Assembly (NCBI GenBank): GCA_018398575.1
Contig: JAGTXZ010000024.1
Location: 992,001-1,056,000 of the forward strand
Length of the DNA: 64,000 bases
DNA from: Ampelomyces quisqualis
Taxonomy: Eukaryota > Ascomycota > Dothideomycetes > Pleosporales > Phaeosphaeriaceae
Direction of reading: 5' to 3'
The position numbers and the translations under genes were made by a program. The notes under the pieces are model-generated. The model did not search any database. It saw only the letters and a list, made by a program, of their open reading frames with translations, and was not told where the DNA came from. This document shows, piece after piece, positions 42,004 through 52,618 of this stretch (positions are counted from its first letter, which is position 1; every line of letters starts with the position of its first letter).

Positions 42004-43169
42004 GATGGCTTCTTGCGCCCAGATTTGGATGACACTCGAAAACTAAACATACTGGGCGCAAGGTGAGCTATAAAGCTCGTGAGCCCTAGGATTTTTCGGA
42101 AATAGAGCATAAACACGCAGGCAAGCAGACGTGGCTTGCGAAAAACAATATCGAAGATAGTGGTAGGTACCCGAGCTTCATGATTTGTCCAATTATCGTG
42201 CTTCTTCCAGGCCGATACAGTATATACGAGCAGCAATGTTGATAGTTGCACACCGTTCTAACCCGAGACCACGTTATTGCTAATATAGAGTTGACGGAAT
42301 GGTACGTTGTGGGGCCTTTTGCGGATGATGGTGATGTGGAGGGCAACAAGGTATGTCCTTGGCACTGATCGCAGATGTATGCTGCATCTCTGACTAGCAA
42401 TATGAAAACCTAATGTCTAATGCTGTTTTTACAGTAGGAATGCAGCAAGGCTCGGTCCATGGACTAAAGCCTCGTGGACTTGATTGAGTCTTGCGAGTTG
42501 TGCTACCATGAGGCGCGAGTAGCTTGCGTGCTGCAAGACATGCTGTGATGCCGGGTAATGCGAAACATTCCATGCAAGGAAGAAAATCCAGCCGTCTGCA
42601 TTCTTTTTTTGTATGGCGCGAGTTACCATGACAAACAGGGGTTGTAGGTGCCAGACACAGTCGTCGAAGACTGCAGATGACCCGAGTCACGTGAGGTTAA
42701 AGTTGTGACGGCGGTGCCAAGGCGCGACAGCCCAAGCTACTGGCTAGCGCGTCTTAGGCTCGACCATCATCCCCAGATTTGGGAAGGAGCTGATCCCTGT
42801 CTGCGACCTCGCAACTTGCAAGCAGCAGCACGCCACCTGCGCCTCCCAGCAAGCCATCGTTGCTCAACTCTCCCCAATGTTCTTACCTGCGACGGTTCGC
42901 GTACAGTTGTCCTCTTCATAGTTGTCACGTGCTTGTGACTCCACGCGGGCAAGCTTTGCCTCGGCGCGACAATTTTACGGACACGAGGCTCCTCGAGGCA
43001 TGGGATGCTTTTGAATCCCGACTAGGCAGCTGCGTTGACTTGAAAAGAAAGAGCGGCGCACCACGACCAGTGCTCATTCCGACCCACCATTGAACCGTCG
43101 AGCCCTCAGAGCATGGCCCTGCGTCTCACGACTCCCGTTCAGCAATAGTAACGGTCGGCCAATCCGAAA
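42004..43169. other. Divergent intergenic region, no gene recognised
   Basis: About 1.2 kb between the chitin-binding protein gene (minus) and BST1 (plus). It must contain both promoters. Small open frames up to about 100 codons carry no motif. Confidence 0.45.
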
Positions 43170-46100
43170 ATGCCCTCAATTGCGGCCCGCCCGTTGATAC
43201 ACAACATGGCCGACGCTCAGGACAGGCGATGGAGGCTGAGGCTACTGAATCCGTGGGCCTTCTCAATACACACGCTGGTTACCACCGCTGTCGGATTCGC
43301 AGCCTTGTTTCTCATGATCCAGTCTTTCTTGACAAGACAACTGGATGTCAAGGGCTGCGACATGTCGTACATGCGCCCAATGTATTCCAAGTTCGACGAT
43401 TTCGACACGGAACATACCCGGTTCGCAAGCAAATACTCCCTATACCTCTATCGCGAATGGGGGATTGACGAGGACTTCACGGTCAAAGGTGTGCCGGTAC
43501 TATTCATTCCTGGCAATGCCGGCAGCTACAAGCAAGTGCGGTCGCTCGCTGCTGAAGCTGCATACCACTATCACAACTCTGTCCAGCACGAATCTGGCGC
43601 CGGCAAAGGAGAAAGACGACCGCTGGACTTCTTCTCGGTTGACTTCAACGAGGACTTCACCGCGTTCCATGGACAGACATTGTTAGACCAGGCCGAATAT
43701 CTCAACGATGCCATTACCTTCATCTTATCTCTCTATCACACCTCTGGTCGCACTCAACGCGACGACCATCTGCCAGATCCGACATCGGTCATCATTGTAG
43801 GACATTCGATGGGAGGCGTTGTCGCTCGAACTATGATGACTATGCCCAATTACCAAACGAATTCGATCAACACAATCGTCACCATTGCCGCGCCACACGC
43901 TAGACCACCAATCTCTTTTGATGGCGACATTGTCCGAATATACAAAGGAGTAAATGACTACTGGCGAGACGCGTACCTGCAAGAGAGGTCTGCTGACAAC
44001 CCGCTCCGTCAAGTCACTTTGATCTCTATTGCAGGTGGCGGTCTGGACAACATCGTCTCATCCGACTATGCAAGCATCGCCTCTTTGGTGCCGAATTCAC
44101 ACGGTTTCACCGTGTTCACGTCTTCTATTCCAAGCTGCTGGACCGGTGCGGATCACCTGGCCATCACGTGGTGCGACCAAGTTCGCAAAAGTATCGTGAG
44201 GGCACTTTACGATGTCGTAGACGTTTCAAAGGCAACGCAGACTATACCACGTGCGGACCGTATGCGCAGATTCAAGAAATGGTTTTTGACCGGTCTAGAA
44301 GACGTAGCAGAGAAGAAATTACCCTACACAGAAGCGAAAACCCTGTTGACGTTGGATGTGGATGCTGCTATGGTAGCACCGGGCGAGGGGGTGGTTCTGA
44401 GGGGCCTCGGGAAGTCGACGGTCACGCCACAAGTGTCGCTGCTACCAGTACCACTGCAGGACAACCATCGAAGTGTTTTCACCCTTTTGACAAACGAGAA
44501 GCTAGATGCCCAAGGCGAACACGGCAGACTCGAGGTACTTTTCTGTAGCGTTCTGCAGGCGCAACCCGGCCAAGCCATCAGTCATTTCTCCACGGACATG
44601 AATCTCTCTGGTGAGGATTTAGGCGCAACAAAGTTAGCATGCAGGAACGCTGCATCTGATGTGATTTTCCTTCCAGAATCTGTTGCTCACTCCGACTTCC
44701 CTTTCAGGCAAGATCAGTCACCTTTTTCATATTTGCAATACAACATTGCAGATATAGCGCAACATCAATTCGTAGCTGTCGTCGACAAGGCCAGCGAACG
44801 CAGTGGGGCTTGGGTGATTGCCGAGTTTAATAACAATCCTGAGGCATCTGCAAAGATTGATGTGAGCTTGCAGAGTCTCCTGGTTGCTGGAGTATCGCTA
44901 CGGCTTCCTGCTCGCCGTCCGCTGGTGACCGATCTCAGCATTCCTGCCCTACACTCCAGTCTTTTGGCATACAACCTACACATAGGAAAACAAGTGTGTA
45001 GCGCAGGCGAACTTTTCGCACCCCTGCTTCGGCAATACATCACGGATGTGTACGAAAGCAAGTTTTTCGTCAACGTTCAAGACGCAATGATCAATCTCCA
45101 CGGTGTGTCACCATACCTGACACCAGCGCATCACTCAGAGCCGTCCTCCAATGGTTTGTCGTTACAGATGTGGTTAGACCCCACCTGCAATAGCACTGTT
45201 GAAGTCACGCTTCAAGTGGATATTCCTGGTAGCATGGGCAAGCTCTGGATGCGCTATCGCATCGTCTTCGCTGCCTTCCCACTCCTCATTGTCGCCTTGG
45301 TTCTGCGACAGCAATTCCGTACCTACGATGCGACTGGCGTATTCATAAGCTTTGCTCAGGGCCTCAACGAATGCGTATACTCGTCACTCCCTCTCGCACT
45401 TACAGCCCTGACTTTCTTGTCGGTCACTCTTGCGAGCGTCCAATACCAGACTGGCGAGCGTCACCCTTATAGTGACTCGCCTAGAAGGGCTACCTCGCCA
45501 GCTGATAATGCTTACAATGAGCTGCTGCTTGGTTCAGACGATCCATTCTTCTGGTTCCTGGTCCCTCTCTTCGGGCTGATGTGCACCGGTATCTGCGTTG
45601 CAATCAATTACGTTGCGCTGATTCTCACCTACCTCCTCGCCTCAATTTACGCACTTGTCAGTTCCTCTAAGCTTCACGACGTAGACGGCAACTGCACTCC
45701 CGAAGCATTCGCAGTCGCTTCAACGCGACGACGCGTCATTACAACGCTCATTCTGTTGTCACTAGTGTCAACGGTCATACCATATCATTTTGCCTACGTG
45801 GTGCTCTGCATTGTACAGCTTGCTACCTGCGTCCGTGGTTTCCGACTGGTGAAGGATACTAGTCTCGATACAAACTACAACTTCTACAACTACGCACATT
45901 CGATGTTCATCCTCATGTTGTGGATCCTACCCATCAACCTACCAGTACTGGTCGTGTGGATACGCAATCTCGCGATTCAATGGTTGACACCCTTCTCATC
46001 GCATCATAACATCCTATCGATTTCGCCATTCATCCTCCTTGTTGAGACGCTTAGCACCGGCCGCATGATCCCACGAGTGCGGCCAGGATTTTCATTGTTC

Positions 46101-46301
46101 ACTAATGCCTTCCTCTTTGCTATCGGCGCCTACGCAGCGGTCTACGGTGTCACATACGCCTACGTCCTTCATCACCTCGCCAACATACTCTGTGCGTGGT
46201 TAGTTACCATCCATTTCGACATTTCAACTTTGGCCTTTGAAAGTGCTTATAGCGCGGTCGAATCACTAGACTCGGAGTACGAAACAAAGAAGCAGCCTTA
46301 A
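43170..46301 (+). CDS. BST1: GPI inositol-deacylase Bst1
   Basis: An intronless gene of 1,043 residues. Bst1/PGAP1 removes the inositol-linked acyl chain from GPI-anchored proteins in the ER, which is needed for their export and quality control. After a short N-terminus an ER-anchoring helix (HTLVTTAVGFAALFLMI) is followed by CDMSYMRP and the lipase domain: VLFIPGNAGSYKQVRSLA, FFSVDFNEDF and the nucleophile motif VGHSMGG. The middle is a large luminal domain. The C-terminal third has about eight hydrophobic helices (from FAAFPLLIVALVLR-type sequence to LANILCAWLV). The start MPSIAARPL could alternatively be the in-frame ATG at 43206 (MADAQDRRW). Length matches fungal Bst1. Confidence 0.95.
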   Translation: MPSIAARPLIHNMADAQDRRWRLRLLNPWAFSIHTLVTTAVGFAALFLMIQSFLTRQLDVKGCDMSYMRPMYSKFDDFDTEHTRFASKYSLYLYREWGIDEDFTVKGVPVLFIPGNAGSYKQVRSLAAEAAYHYHNSVQHESGAGKGERRPLDFFSVDFNEDFTAFHGQTLLDQAEYLNDAITFILSLYHTSGRTQRDDHLPDPTSVIIVGHSMGGVVARTMMTMPNYQTNSINTIVTIAAPHARPPISFDGDIVRIYKGVNDYWRDAYLQERSADNPLRQVTLISIAGGGLDNIVSSDYASIASLVPNSHGFTVFTSSIPSCWTGADHLAITWCDQVRKSIVRALYDVVDVSKATQTIPRADRMRRFKKWFLTGLEDVAEKKLPYTEAKTLLTLDVDAAMVAPGEGVVLRGLGKSTVTPQVSLLPVPLQDNHRSVFTLLTNEKLDAQGEHGRLEVLFCSVLQAQPGQAISHFSTDMNLSGEDLGATKLACRNAASDVIFLPESVAHSDFPFRQDQSPFSYLQYNIADIAQHQFVAVVDKASERSGAWVIAEFNNNPEASAKIDVSLQSLLVAGVSLRLPARRPLVTDLSIPALHSSLLAYNLHIGKQVCSAGELFAPLLRQYITDVYESKFFVNVQDAMINLHGVSPYLTPAHHSEPSSNGLSLQMWLDPTCNSTVEVTLQVDIPGSMGKLWMRYRIVFAAFPLLIVALVLRQQFRTYDATGVFISFAQGLNECVYSSLPLALTALTFLSVTLASVQYQTGERHPYSDSPRRATSPADNAYNELLLGSDDPFFWFLVPLFGLMCTGICVAINYVALILTYLLASIYALVSSSKLHDVDGNCTPEAFAVASTRRRVITTLILLSLVSTVIPYHFAYVVLCIVQLATCVRGFRLVKDTSLDTNYNFYNYAHSMFILMLWILPINLPVLVVWIRNLAIQWLTPFSSHHNILSISPFILLVETLSTGRMIPRVRPGFSLFTNAFLFAIGAYAAVYGVTYAYVLHHLANILCAWLVTIHFDISTLAFESAYSAVESLDSEYETKKQP

Positions 46302-47399
46302 GCGAGGTCTAATTAGAGTTTCGATTCGTATTGTATGACACAACGCCCAGATTCTTCTACCGGTTCGGCTTCCACGTTGTACTTTTCACCTGTTTCCTGT
46401 TGCATAGCGTGGTCTTTGGAGTCCTTCGGCGTTTATACCCATCTGCTTAGCATTTCCGGTGCATGTCACACACGTCCTCGAGCTTTCCGAGCGGCCACCC
46501 TAGGGCATTGTTTTGTGCTTTTGCGTACCTAGAGAAAATGCTGCACGCGTATTAATAAGGATGAAAGATATTCGAGTAGTGTATGAGTACAGCAGAGCAG
46601 CGAGGGATTCTCAAATCCTTTCAGGTCTGAATTCTTGTAAACCAAAGGGACCCCAAATACATTGTTTGGTGACTTTGTCCCTGTCATACTGTAGCTTTCG
46701 CTCCACTGTCCTGTACATGTTCTTGCATGTAACGACCTCTTGGCTCGTACTTGCGCTAGTCTACTTCGCATTCTTGGCTTAGTTAAGCAAGCCTAGCGTC
46801 ACCCGACTTTCACCGCCACCTCATCCCCCATCTAATGGCCGCCAGCATGCCCGAAACCGCAGCATACGGATGTCCCAATGCCTGTACTGACTCGAAAATA
46901 CTGCCTGCCCGCATGTGGATTAGCTCTTTTATTGTTTTCCTGTCTGTGTACATATCGCGTAGATCTACACGAGGTGCTTATCATGTTCCCTATCAAATTT
47001 CAATTTGGTGAAATGGTGATTTCCGAGAGTGGTTCAATGGACGATGGACCTTTTCTTTCGTCTTCTTGTCAGGTCCTGGTGGCTTCATCTACGCAAAACG
47101 AAGGGAAATTGGCCACGGGCTCTTGCAGTATGTGCCGAAGACGACTGCGATGCTGACGATAAATGTTCGGCGTATGCACGGCATTGATCGGGAAGTGGAT
47201 GGAAGGTTTCAAAGGAATTTCAAGGGTGGTTTCCAGGATATTGTGGTGAATAACAATGAATGATTGCATCTCTCGTTGCATGCTACTCGCCGGCCTGCCG
47301 GGTCACTTGCGTGTGAAGGAGCTTTTGTTCTTCCGCCGAACCAACAGACAAGCGATACATCTGGCTTCACACATTCGACAGTGGGAAAGTGTCTATTGT
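46302..47399. other. Intergenic region with one unexplained small open frame
   Basis: The 3' flank of BST1 and sequence beyond the decayed tannase. A frame at about 47066-47263 (plus) encodes GPGGFIYAKRREIGHGLL and continues 45 more codons with no recognised family; it follows a plausible splice acceptor near 47072. An upstream frame from 46878 begins with a hydrophobic, signal-like segment. Whether these form a gene or a remnant is unclear. Confidence 0.35.
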
Positions 47400-48290
47400 G
47401 GAGCTTACGAGAACACAGCATAACGCATTCATCACCCACCACCGCTTCATCACCACCTCATATTCTCCCCGCCTCACTCGCACCCACCCCCTCCCTCGTC
47501 CTCGCCCCAAGCGTCTCGTGATGAATTTCCCGCCTGCGCTGTCAAGGGACGTGCGATGCGAGTTTGACGGGGGCGATGACGGAAGTGTACAGTAGTGGTG
47601 GATGGACGAGTGGAGGAGGGGGGCGATGTTGCGCCGTGGTTAGGTTTTGAGTGCGGGGTCGAGCGCGAGGACGTATTTCATCTGATGTGCCAGCGTGGAG
47701 GGGGATATTGGAGTCTTGGGAGAGGCTGTGCCAGAGGAATTCTCTGGAGGGGGATGTGGTGCCTGTCCAGGCTTATATGGTTGTTGTGCGGTTGGTAGAG
47801 GGGAAGATGCGTTGTTGGCCGATGAGGGTTTATGGATCGAAGGTGCGATCTCTGGGGGAGAAGATGATGGTGTTGGCGAGACGGTCGTTTGGGTCGCAGG
47901 ATATGACGACTGCGGCGAGGATGGCTTCGAATTCGCATGAATTGGGATATTCGCATGCGTTTTTCAATTGGAAAGGACTGCAGGACTATCAAGCAGATAT
48001 GCGTACCAAGATGATTCATGACAGCTTGCGGCAAGCACCACTGCATGAAAATCTGATTCCAATGAATAGCAGGAGCCGTCGCAAGAATACCATGATACTG
48101 TTCCGGGGATCTCTGTGCCATCAAATGACCCTGCCGATCGCCCTGAGAACATCCGTCCTAGCAACTGTAGCCTTTCTTAGAAAGGCTCTTGACAGCCACT
48201 GGCCAGATTTTCGTAGCTCCTGGACTCCATGCAAAGCTCAGAAAGAGATAGTTGGATCTACGAGAATCAGATACCTTGTACAGCGTTGAG
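47400..48290 (-). pseudogene. Decayed tannase/feruloyl-esterase family gene
   Basis: Minus-strand fragments in several frames match the tannase family in the right order. From high to low coordinates: VAVKSLSKKGYSC followed by an in-frame stop, GCSQGDRQGHLMAQRSPEQY (the GCSxGG-RQ nucleophile motif, with Gly replaced by Asp), then HGILATAPAIHWNQ. After a frame change come CEFEAILAAVVISCDPNDR, then a W-TG-xSP-EFLWHSL segment (about 47700-47770), MKYVLALDPAL, and SHRTSLDSAGGKFI near 47520. At least three frameshifts and two stops interrupt the frame. In intact relatives these enzymes are secreted and cleave gallate or ferulate esters of plant phenolics. The N-terminal domain above 48290 was not found. 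Confidence 0.8.
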
Positions 48291-48797
48291 ACTATTTGAG
48301 CTCTTTTGCGATCATTAGAGCGCCAGCTATAGGGGCGAATCTGATGACACCGCCTGATTGGACATAAGCTGCAGTCAAAATCCTGAGGCTGAATGCTTCC
48401 CTCACGGAGTTAGGACATCGTTGGAGAGGTAACCCAGGTGAATTCGAGGCGAACACCCGTGAGAAACGGCACGCAGGCTGACACGCTATGCCACAATTGA
48501 AAGGACGTTGGTCCCGTGTCCGCTCTGGTCACCAATGAATGACATTCATGTAGTATACACGTAACCAGAGTAGAGCTTTACAACACCCCGAGGCCCGAAA
48601 ACAGGGGAATATAACATAACATGAGGGCTTTCCACAAAAACAAATGGACTGCTCTACCGACTAATCTCCGACACGCAGAACGATATGCACACAATATAGT
48701 ATGGGATACCCAAAATTTGAACAAGGCAGAAAGAATTGGGCTACAGCATTGCGAGAAGTTAAATGCTGGAAAAAGGGCAAAACGCGCGCAAAAGATG
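48291..48797. other. Intergenic region, no gene
   Basis: About 0.5 kb between the tannase remnant and the 3' end of the Atos-family gene. No feature was recognised. Confidence 0.45.
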
Positions 48798-51221
48798 TCA
48801 TGGCTCATCCTCTGTGTCACGCTGAAATTCTAGCCCACGTAGGCGCTGGGAAAGTAGACCTGCACTTTGTGGCGAAGTTGGGCTGCTTAATGGGCTAAAG
48901 GCGTTGCCACCATAACCAACATCACCCTTATGAAGCTTTCCAAACGTGCCTCGCTGGGTCACTGGGCTGGCTGTATCGGATATGGGAGATGCGACAGGTG
49001 TTTCGCAAGGACTCTTGTTGTCGATGTCCATGTGATCTCGTGAGACTGGTCGGGACTCGATGGAAGCCAGGCGATGAAAGCTGAAAGGAATGGCTTGCAA
49101 ACCAGGCATATGCGGGTTATAGCTGCTGGAAGCGGACGAGCTGAGCGGTCCGGTAAATTGAACGGCAGGTGGTGGCAAAGGGGTACGCTGTCCTATTCCG
49201 TCAACGTAATCATACGTCTGCTGAGATCTAGACAGAGGCCAGCCTGCGCTGCGACGGCGAAATGTCTTTTCGGTAGTGAGCTGGACCCCAGTTGCTGATC
49301 CCGCATACAATGCGGAAAGGTCACGCGCAGGCTTATAGGCGCTATATCTTGGCTCTGGAAGCTGAATCTCATTTCTTAGCTTCTCCTTCCCATCTGGAAC
49401 TCGATTGGCAAACACGACTCGAATGCTTTTGTACAGATAGAAGCGGTCCTTGGACGGGCAACAAATGTGTAGATGGACCAGATAGCGCAGAATTGGACGG
49501 TCGTTTGGGTCTTCTGAACTGCTGAGTGCTGCTTCAGGCCGATCCGTCCCGTAGTTCTTGCGTGAAGAAGTTGGCATATCAATAATTGGGCCGGCGGAAT
49601 AGCTACGTTGTCTGATAAATGTTTTCTGGCCAGGTTCCATATCTGACAGGTCATAAGGGACCAAAAATAGCTTCACTGCGGTATTATTTGGGTTCTTCAA
49701 CACGATTTGTAGTTGACCTTGTGCGGGTATCCGATAACTGCCACCGGGAGGTGCTTTGGACGAGGTGGACCTCCTCTTTCTCTTCTCTTTCTTGTGTAGA
49801 TCGTTCTTCACATCCAGGCCACTACCATCAGGTGCGCATGATATCCGGAAGTCAAGGTCATCGTGGTCCAGTGGCGGTAATGCATGTCGGCCTTTACTTT
49901 TAGCGTTTTCGTTGCTTTCGTCTGGTGGCAGTGATGAATTTTCGAGATCAATCAGACCCACGTACGGACTCGGCTCGTTGTCTCCGATCCGGCCATTTCC
50001 GGTATTGTAGCTGTAGAAAACTGCAGGAAAAGGGACAGTGACATGAGGGGGGCATTTGAGGCTAGATGTGCACTGCCCCTTACCCAAGACACCAATCTTG
50101 GCGACAAAATCGAGCGGTCGTGACGGGGTAGTGGACATGCGCCCACGCAGTATGGACTCCTCATATGATCCGACCATAGGAGCGTGCTGCAAGGGCGAAG
50201 CTTCAGAGGAGAAAGATGGTCGTCGTGGTCTAAGAAATGGCATTTGCGGACTGCAATGGGAGTGCGATTGAACCATTGTCATGCATCGTTGCGGTTGATG
50301 TGCTTGGTATGGGATGGAGCTTCCAGACCGAAAATGCCGCGCTGCTGGTGTACCAGACATGGATCGGGATGTGGGCATAGTCTTGTAGGTCTGAAAAGAG
50401 GCCGGTGAAAATGTATGGCGCCTACTGTTGTAGTCGGGGCTCCTCGAAGCTTGCCTAGAGCCAGGTATCGACGGGAAGTCAAGGTCCGTGTTGTTCGCCT
50501 GCTGAACAAGAGGACTCGTCGGAGGCAGAAGCGTAAAGGAACGTGTTGATGACTGTGAGATGGCACGTGCCCGTGATACTGCGCGAGGTTCCTCGCCAAA
50601 TGTGCGACCGAAGGCATATGATGCTTCATCTTGGAGCGGGCGCGCTGCTGCTGGGAATGAAGGGTTCCAGGGAGGTACCGGAGAGGTCGCACGAATGATG
50701 TCTTCTTTCCTTTCCCTAAAGTCCCCCGAATGTAGCGCTGATCGCGGTCGTTCAATCTTCAAGCCTGCTGCAGCAAGATCTCGAAGAGGATCCGGGGTGA
50801 GTGCGCGTTGGGGATCGTGCTCCGGCGAGGGCGAGAGTGGACCAGCGGGCATGTCTTGAGGGTCGGGCGGCTGCTGTCCACTCTGTTGCGGATCGTTAGC
50901 AGCTGAGCCCAAGCTGGTGCCAGGGGATATAGGCCGCCGGACATTTTGATCTTGCGGCCACACAGGGCTCTTCGTCCGCTTGAGTCGTTCAATCAGATCC
51001 ACGCGATCCAAGTTGTGCTGCATGTGCCCCGACGCTTGTAGCTCGGAATCCACCATGGGCTGAGCTCCGCGAAAACAATCGTCCCACGGCTGCAGGCTCT
51101 GAAGCAGCGACGTAGGCGAGCTCAACTCGGGTGCTTTTGCTCCTCGCCTCCCATCCGGCGACATCTGGCGGGACGAAGCCGGTCGTGGCGGACCGTCGTG
51201 CGGGTCATGGAAGATGGGCAT
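48798..51221 (-). CDS. Atos-family protein (FAM214/DUF4210-like)
   Basis: An intronless gene of 807 residues from the ATG at 51221 (MPIFHDPHDGPPRPA). The N-terminal half is Ser/Pro-rich and disordered. A conserved core begins at SYEESILRGRMSTTPSRPLD and continues FVAKIGVLGKGQC (the Atos conserved domain), then PFPAVFYSYNTG and SPYVGLIDLE. A second conserved segment has YRIPAQGQLQIVLKNPNNTA, VKLFLVPYDLSDM, PGQKTFIRQRSY, and RYLVHLHICCPSKDRFYLYK. This order is that of eukaryotic Atos/FAM214 proteins, implicated as transcription regulators in animals; the fungal role is not established to my knowledge. The open frame continues upstream without an ATG. Confidence 0.85.
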   Translation of the reverse strand: MPIFHDPHDGPPRPASSRQMSPDGRRGAKAPELSSPTSLLQSLQPWDDCFRGAQPMVDSELQASGHMQHNLDRVDLIERLKRTKSPVWPQDQNVRRPISPGTSLGSAANDPQQSGQQPPDPQDMPAGPLSPSPEHDPQRALTPDPLRDLAAAGLKIERPRSALHSGDFRERKEDIIRATSPVPPWNPSFPAAARPLQDEASYAFGRTFGEEPRAVSRARAISQSSTRSFTLLPPTSPLVQQANNTDLDFPSIPGSRQASRSPDYNSRRHTFSPASFQTYKTMPTSRSMSGTPAARHFRSGSSIPYQAHQPQRCMTMVQSHSHCSPQMPFLRPRRPSFSSEASPLQHAPMVGSYEESILRGRMSTTPSRPLDFVAKIGVLGKGQCTSSLKCPPHVTVPFPAVFYSYNTGNGRIGDNEPSPYVGLIDLENSSLPPDESNENAKSKGRHALPPLDHDDLDFRISCAPDGSGLDVKNDLHKKEKRKRRSTSSKAPPGGSYRIPAQGQLQIVLKNPNNTAVKLFLVPYDLSDMEPGQKTFIRQRSYSAGPIIDMPTSSRKNYGTDRPEAALSSSEDPNDRPILRYLVHLHICCPSKDRFYLYKSIRVVFANRVPDGKEKLRNEIQLPEPRYSAYKPARDLSALYAGSATGVQLTTEKTFRRRSAGWPLSRSQQTYDYVDGIGQRTPLPPPAVQFTGPLSSSASSSYNPHMPGLQAIPFSFHRLASIESRPVSRDHMDIDNKSPCETPVASPISDTASPVTQRGTFGKLHKGDVGYGGNAFSPLSSPTSPQSAGLLSQRLRGLEFQRDTEDEP

Positions 51222-51917
51222 TTTCGAAGCGGTGGATCGCGAGAACAAACATGGACACAAGAAGCATTTGGCAGGATATGAACAGAAGTGGCAAGGTTAT
51301 GGAGCCGAGCCCGTGACTGTGACCGACGCAGAGCACTGAGATGGCAGCTCGGCTCGAGCGGGGACAGGTCAAGTGGTTGGAGGCTTGGAGCACTTGCTGG
51401 CCCGGGAAGTGGCATGAGGGTCAGAGGTGAGATGGCTCCAGTGGACGCTTCATTGCGCAGCCATTGGTGCCCGGCTCTGAGACGAAACGTCGTGGAACTC
51501 CCGGCTGAGGAGATGGGGAGAGGATTTGGCGCAGCGTTCAAGCGGATGACGCGCTGTGGTTCCTGACAAAGGCGTGACCAGAGGCCGGACCAGCACGGTT
51601 TTGGCCAGCGCTTTGGCGCCCAGGAGCGTCACACAACCTGCCGTCGCGTCTGCCTGCAGAGTACTCCGTACTTACTACTCCGTACCTTTGTACGCTTGCG
51701 TAATAATAATAATAAGTGAAGAGTTTTGTGCCATGTTGCACGGGTGCCAGATGCTGGAAGATGAGGCTGCCGCGGCGTTCCGGCGCATGTGACTGGTCCT
51801 GCGCGTCCCCACTTTCCAAAAGCTTGGCGAGGATTCACGTTGCATTGCGCCCCACTTTGGCAGCATCTGCGATTCCACCACGCCACAAAACACCGCAAAG
51901 CTGTTGCCGCGACCAGC
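51222..51917. promoter_or_regulatory. Divergent intergenic region, Atos gene and FYV7
   Basis: About 0.7 kb holding the promoters of both genes. It contains a short AAT repeat near 51702-51715 and the word tactccgtac repeated near 51660-51685. Antisense open frames here are GC-bias artefacts. Confidence 0.4.
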
Positions 51918-52618
51918 ATGGCGCCCAAGCGACCGCACGAAGACGAGCTGCGGAAGCCGGCAAAGAAGCAGAAGAAGGGCTTCTCCGTTGGCCCAGCAAA
52001 CCTGCCCGATGGCACCCACCGGCGCAAAGGTACATATACACACCCCCATGCCTTGGGCCTCACAAGTCATGCACGGCCTGCATATTGACCATGTGACCAG
52101 TAAAGAAGATCAAAGAAAGCCTCATCCACAGAGCGAAGTTGAAGCAGCAGTACGCCAAGCTCAAAGCACGAGCGGACCATGACCCGCCGCGCAAGTCTGT
52201 CTACGAGCGCGCCGCCGAAGCCAGCGACGACGACGACGACGACAACAACAACAATGAGCCCACCGAGCCTGTGCCGGAGCCCACTTTGGAGCCGCACCCC
52301 GATCGAGTCAAGATGCTCGAGGAGCAGTCGCCAGAGCCAAGTCAAGAGAGGCCAGCCGAACGCCGCCAGCGACGACAACGGCCCCAGCCCTTCCAGAAAG
52401 AGAGCGAGGTTGCAAGGAAAAAGAAGGAGGAGGCAGAAGCACGCCAGCACGCCAGACAGGAAGCAGAGAAGCAACGCGCGACAAAGTTGGCCGAAAGAGA
52501 GCGCTTCCGAAAGACCATGGCAAAGGCGCGAGGGGGGCCCAATGGGGGGCAGAGGAAGCTGGGGCGCGAGAGCACTGTGCTTCTCGCCAAAGCACAGCGG
52601 CTGATGGGCAAGACTTGA
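51918..52618 (+). CDS. FYV7: rRNA-processing protein Fyv7
   Basis: Two exons (51918-52029, 52101-52618; 71-nt intron) give 209 residues. The start MAPKRPHEDELRKPAKKQKK is a basic nuclear/nucleolar-type sequence, followed by GFSVGPANLPDGTHRRK. The intron joins this to VKKIKESLIHRAKLKQQYAK, the conserved Fyv7/TAP26 core. An acidic D/N run, a Pro/Glu-rich middle, a Lys/Glu/Arg coiled-coil-like segment and the conserved end FRKTMAKARGGPNGGQRKLG with LLAKAQRLMGKT complete the protein. Fyv7 takes part in early 35S pre-rRNA cleavage for the small subunit. The aspartate run is encoded by a GAC repeat. Confidence 0.88.

Noticed and set aside
47651..48289. A 212-codon plus-strand frame
   Set aside because: It lies opposite ordered tannase-family motifs on the minus strand and shows no family features of its own.
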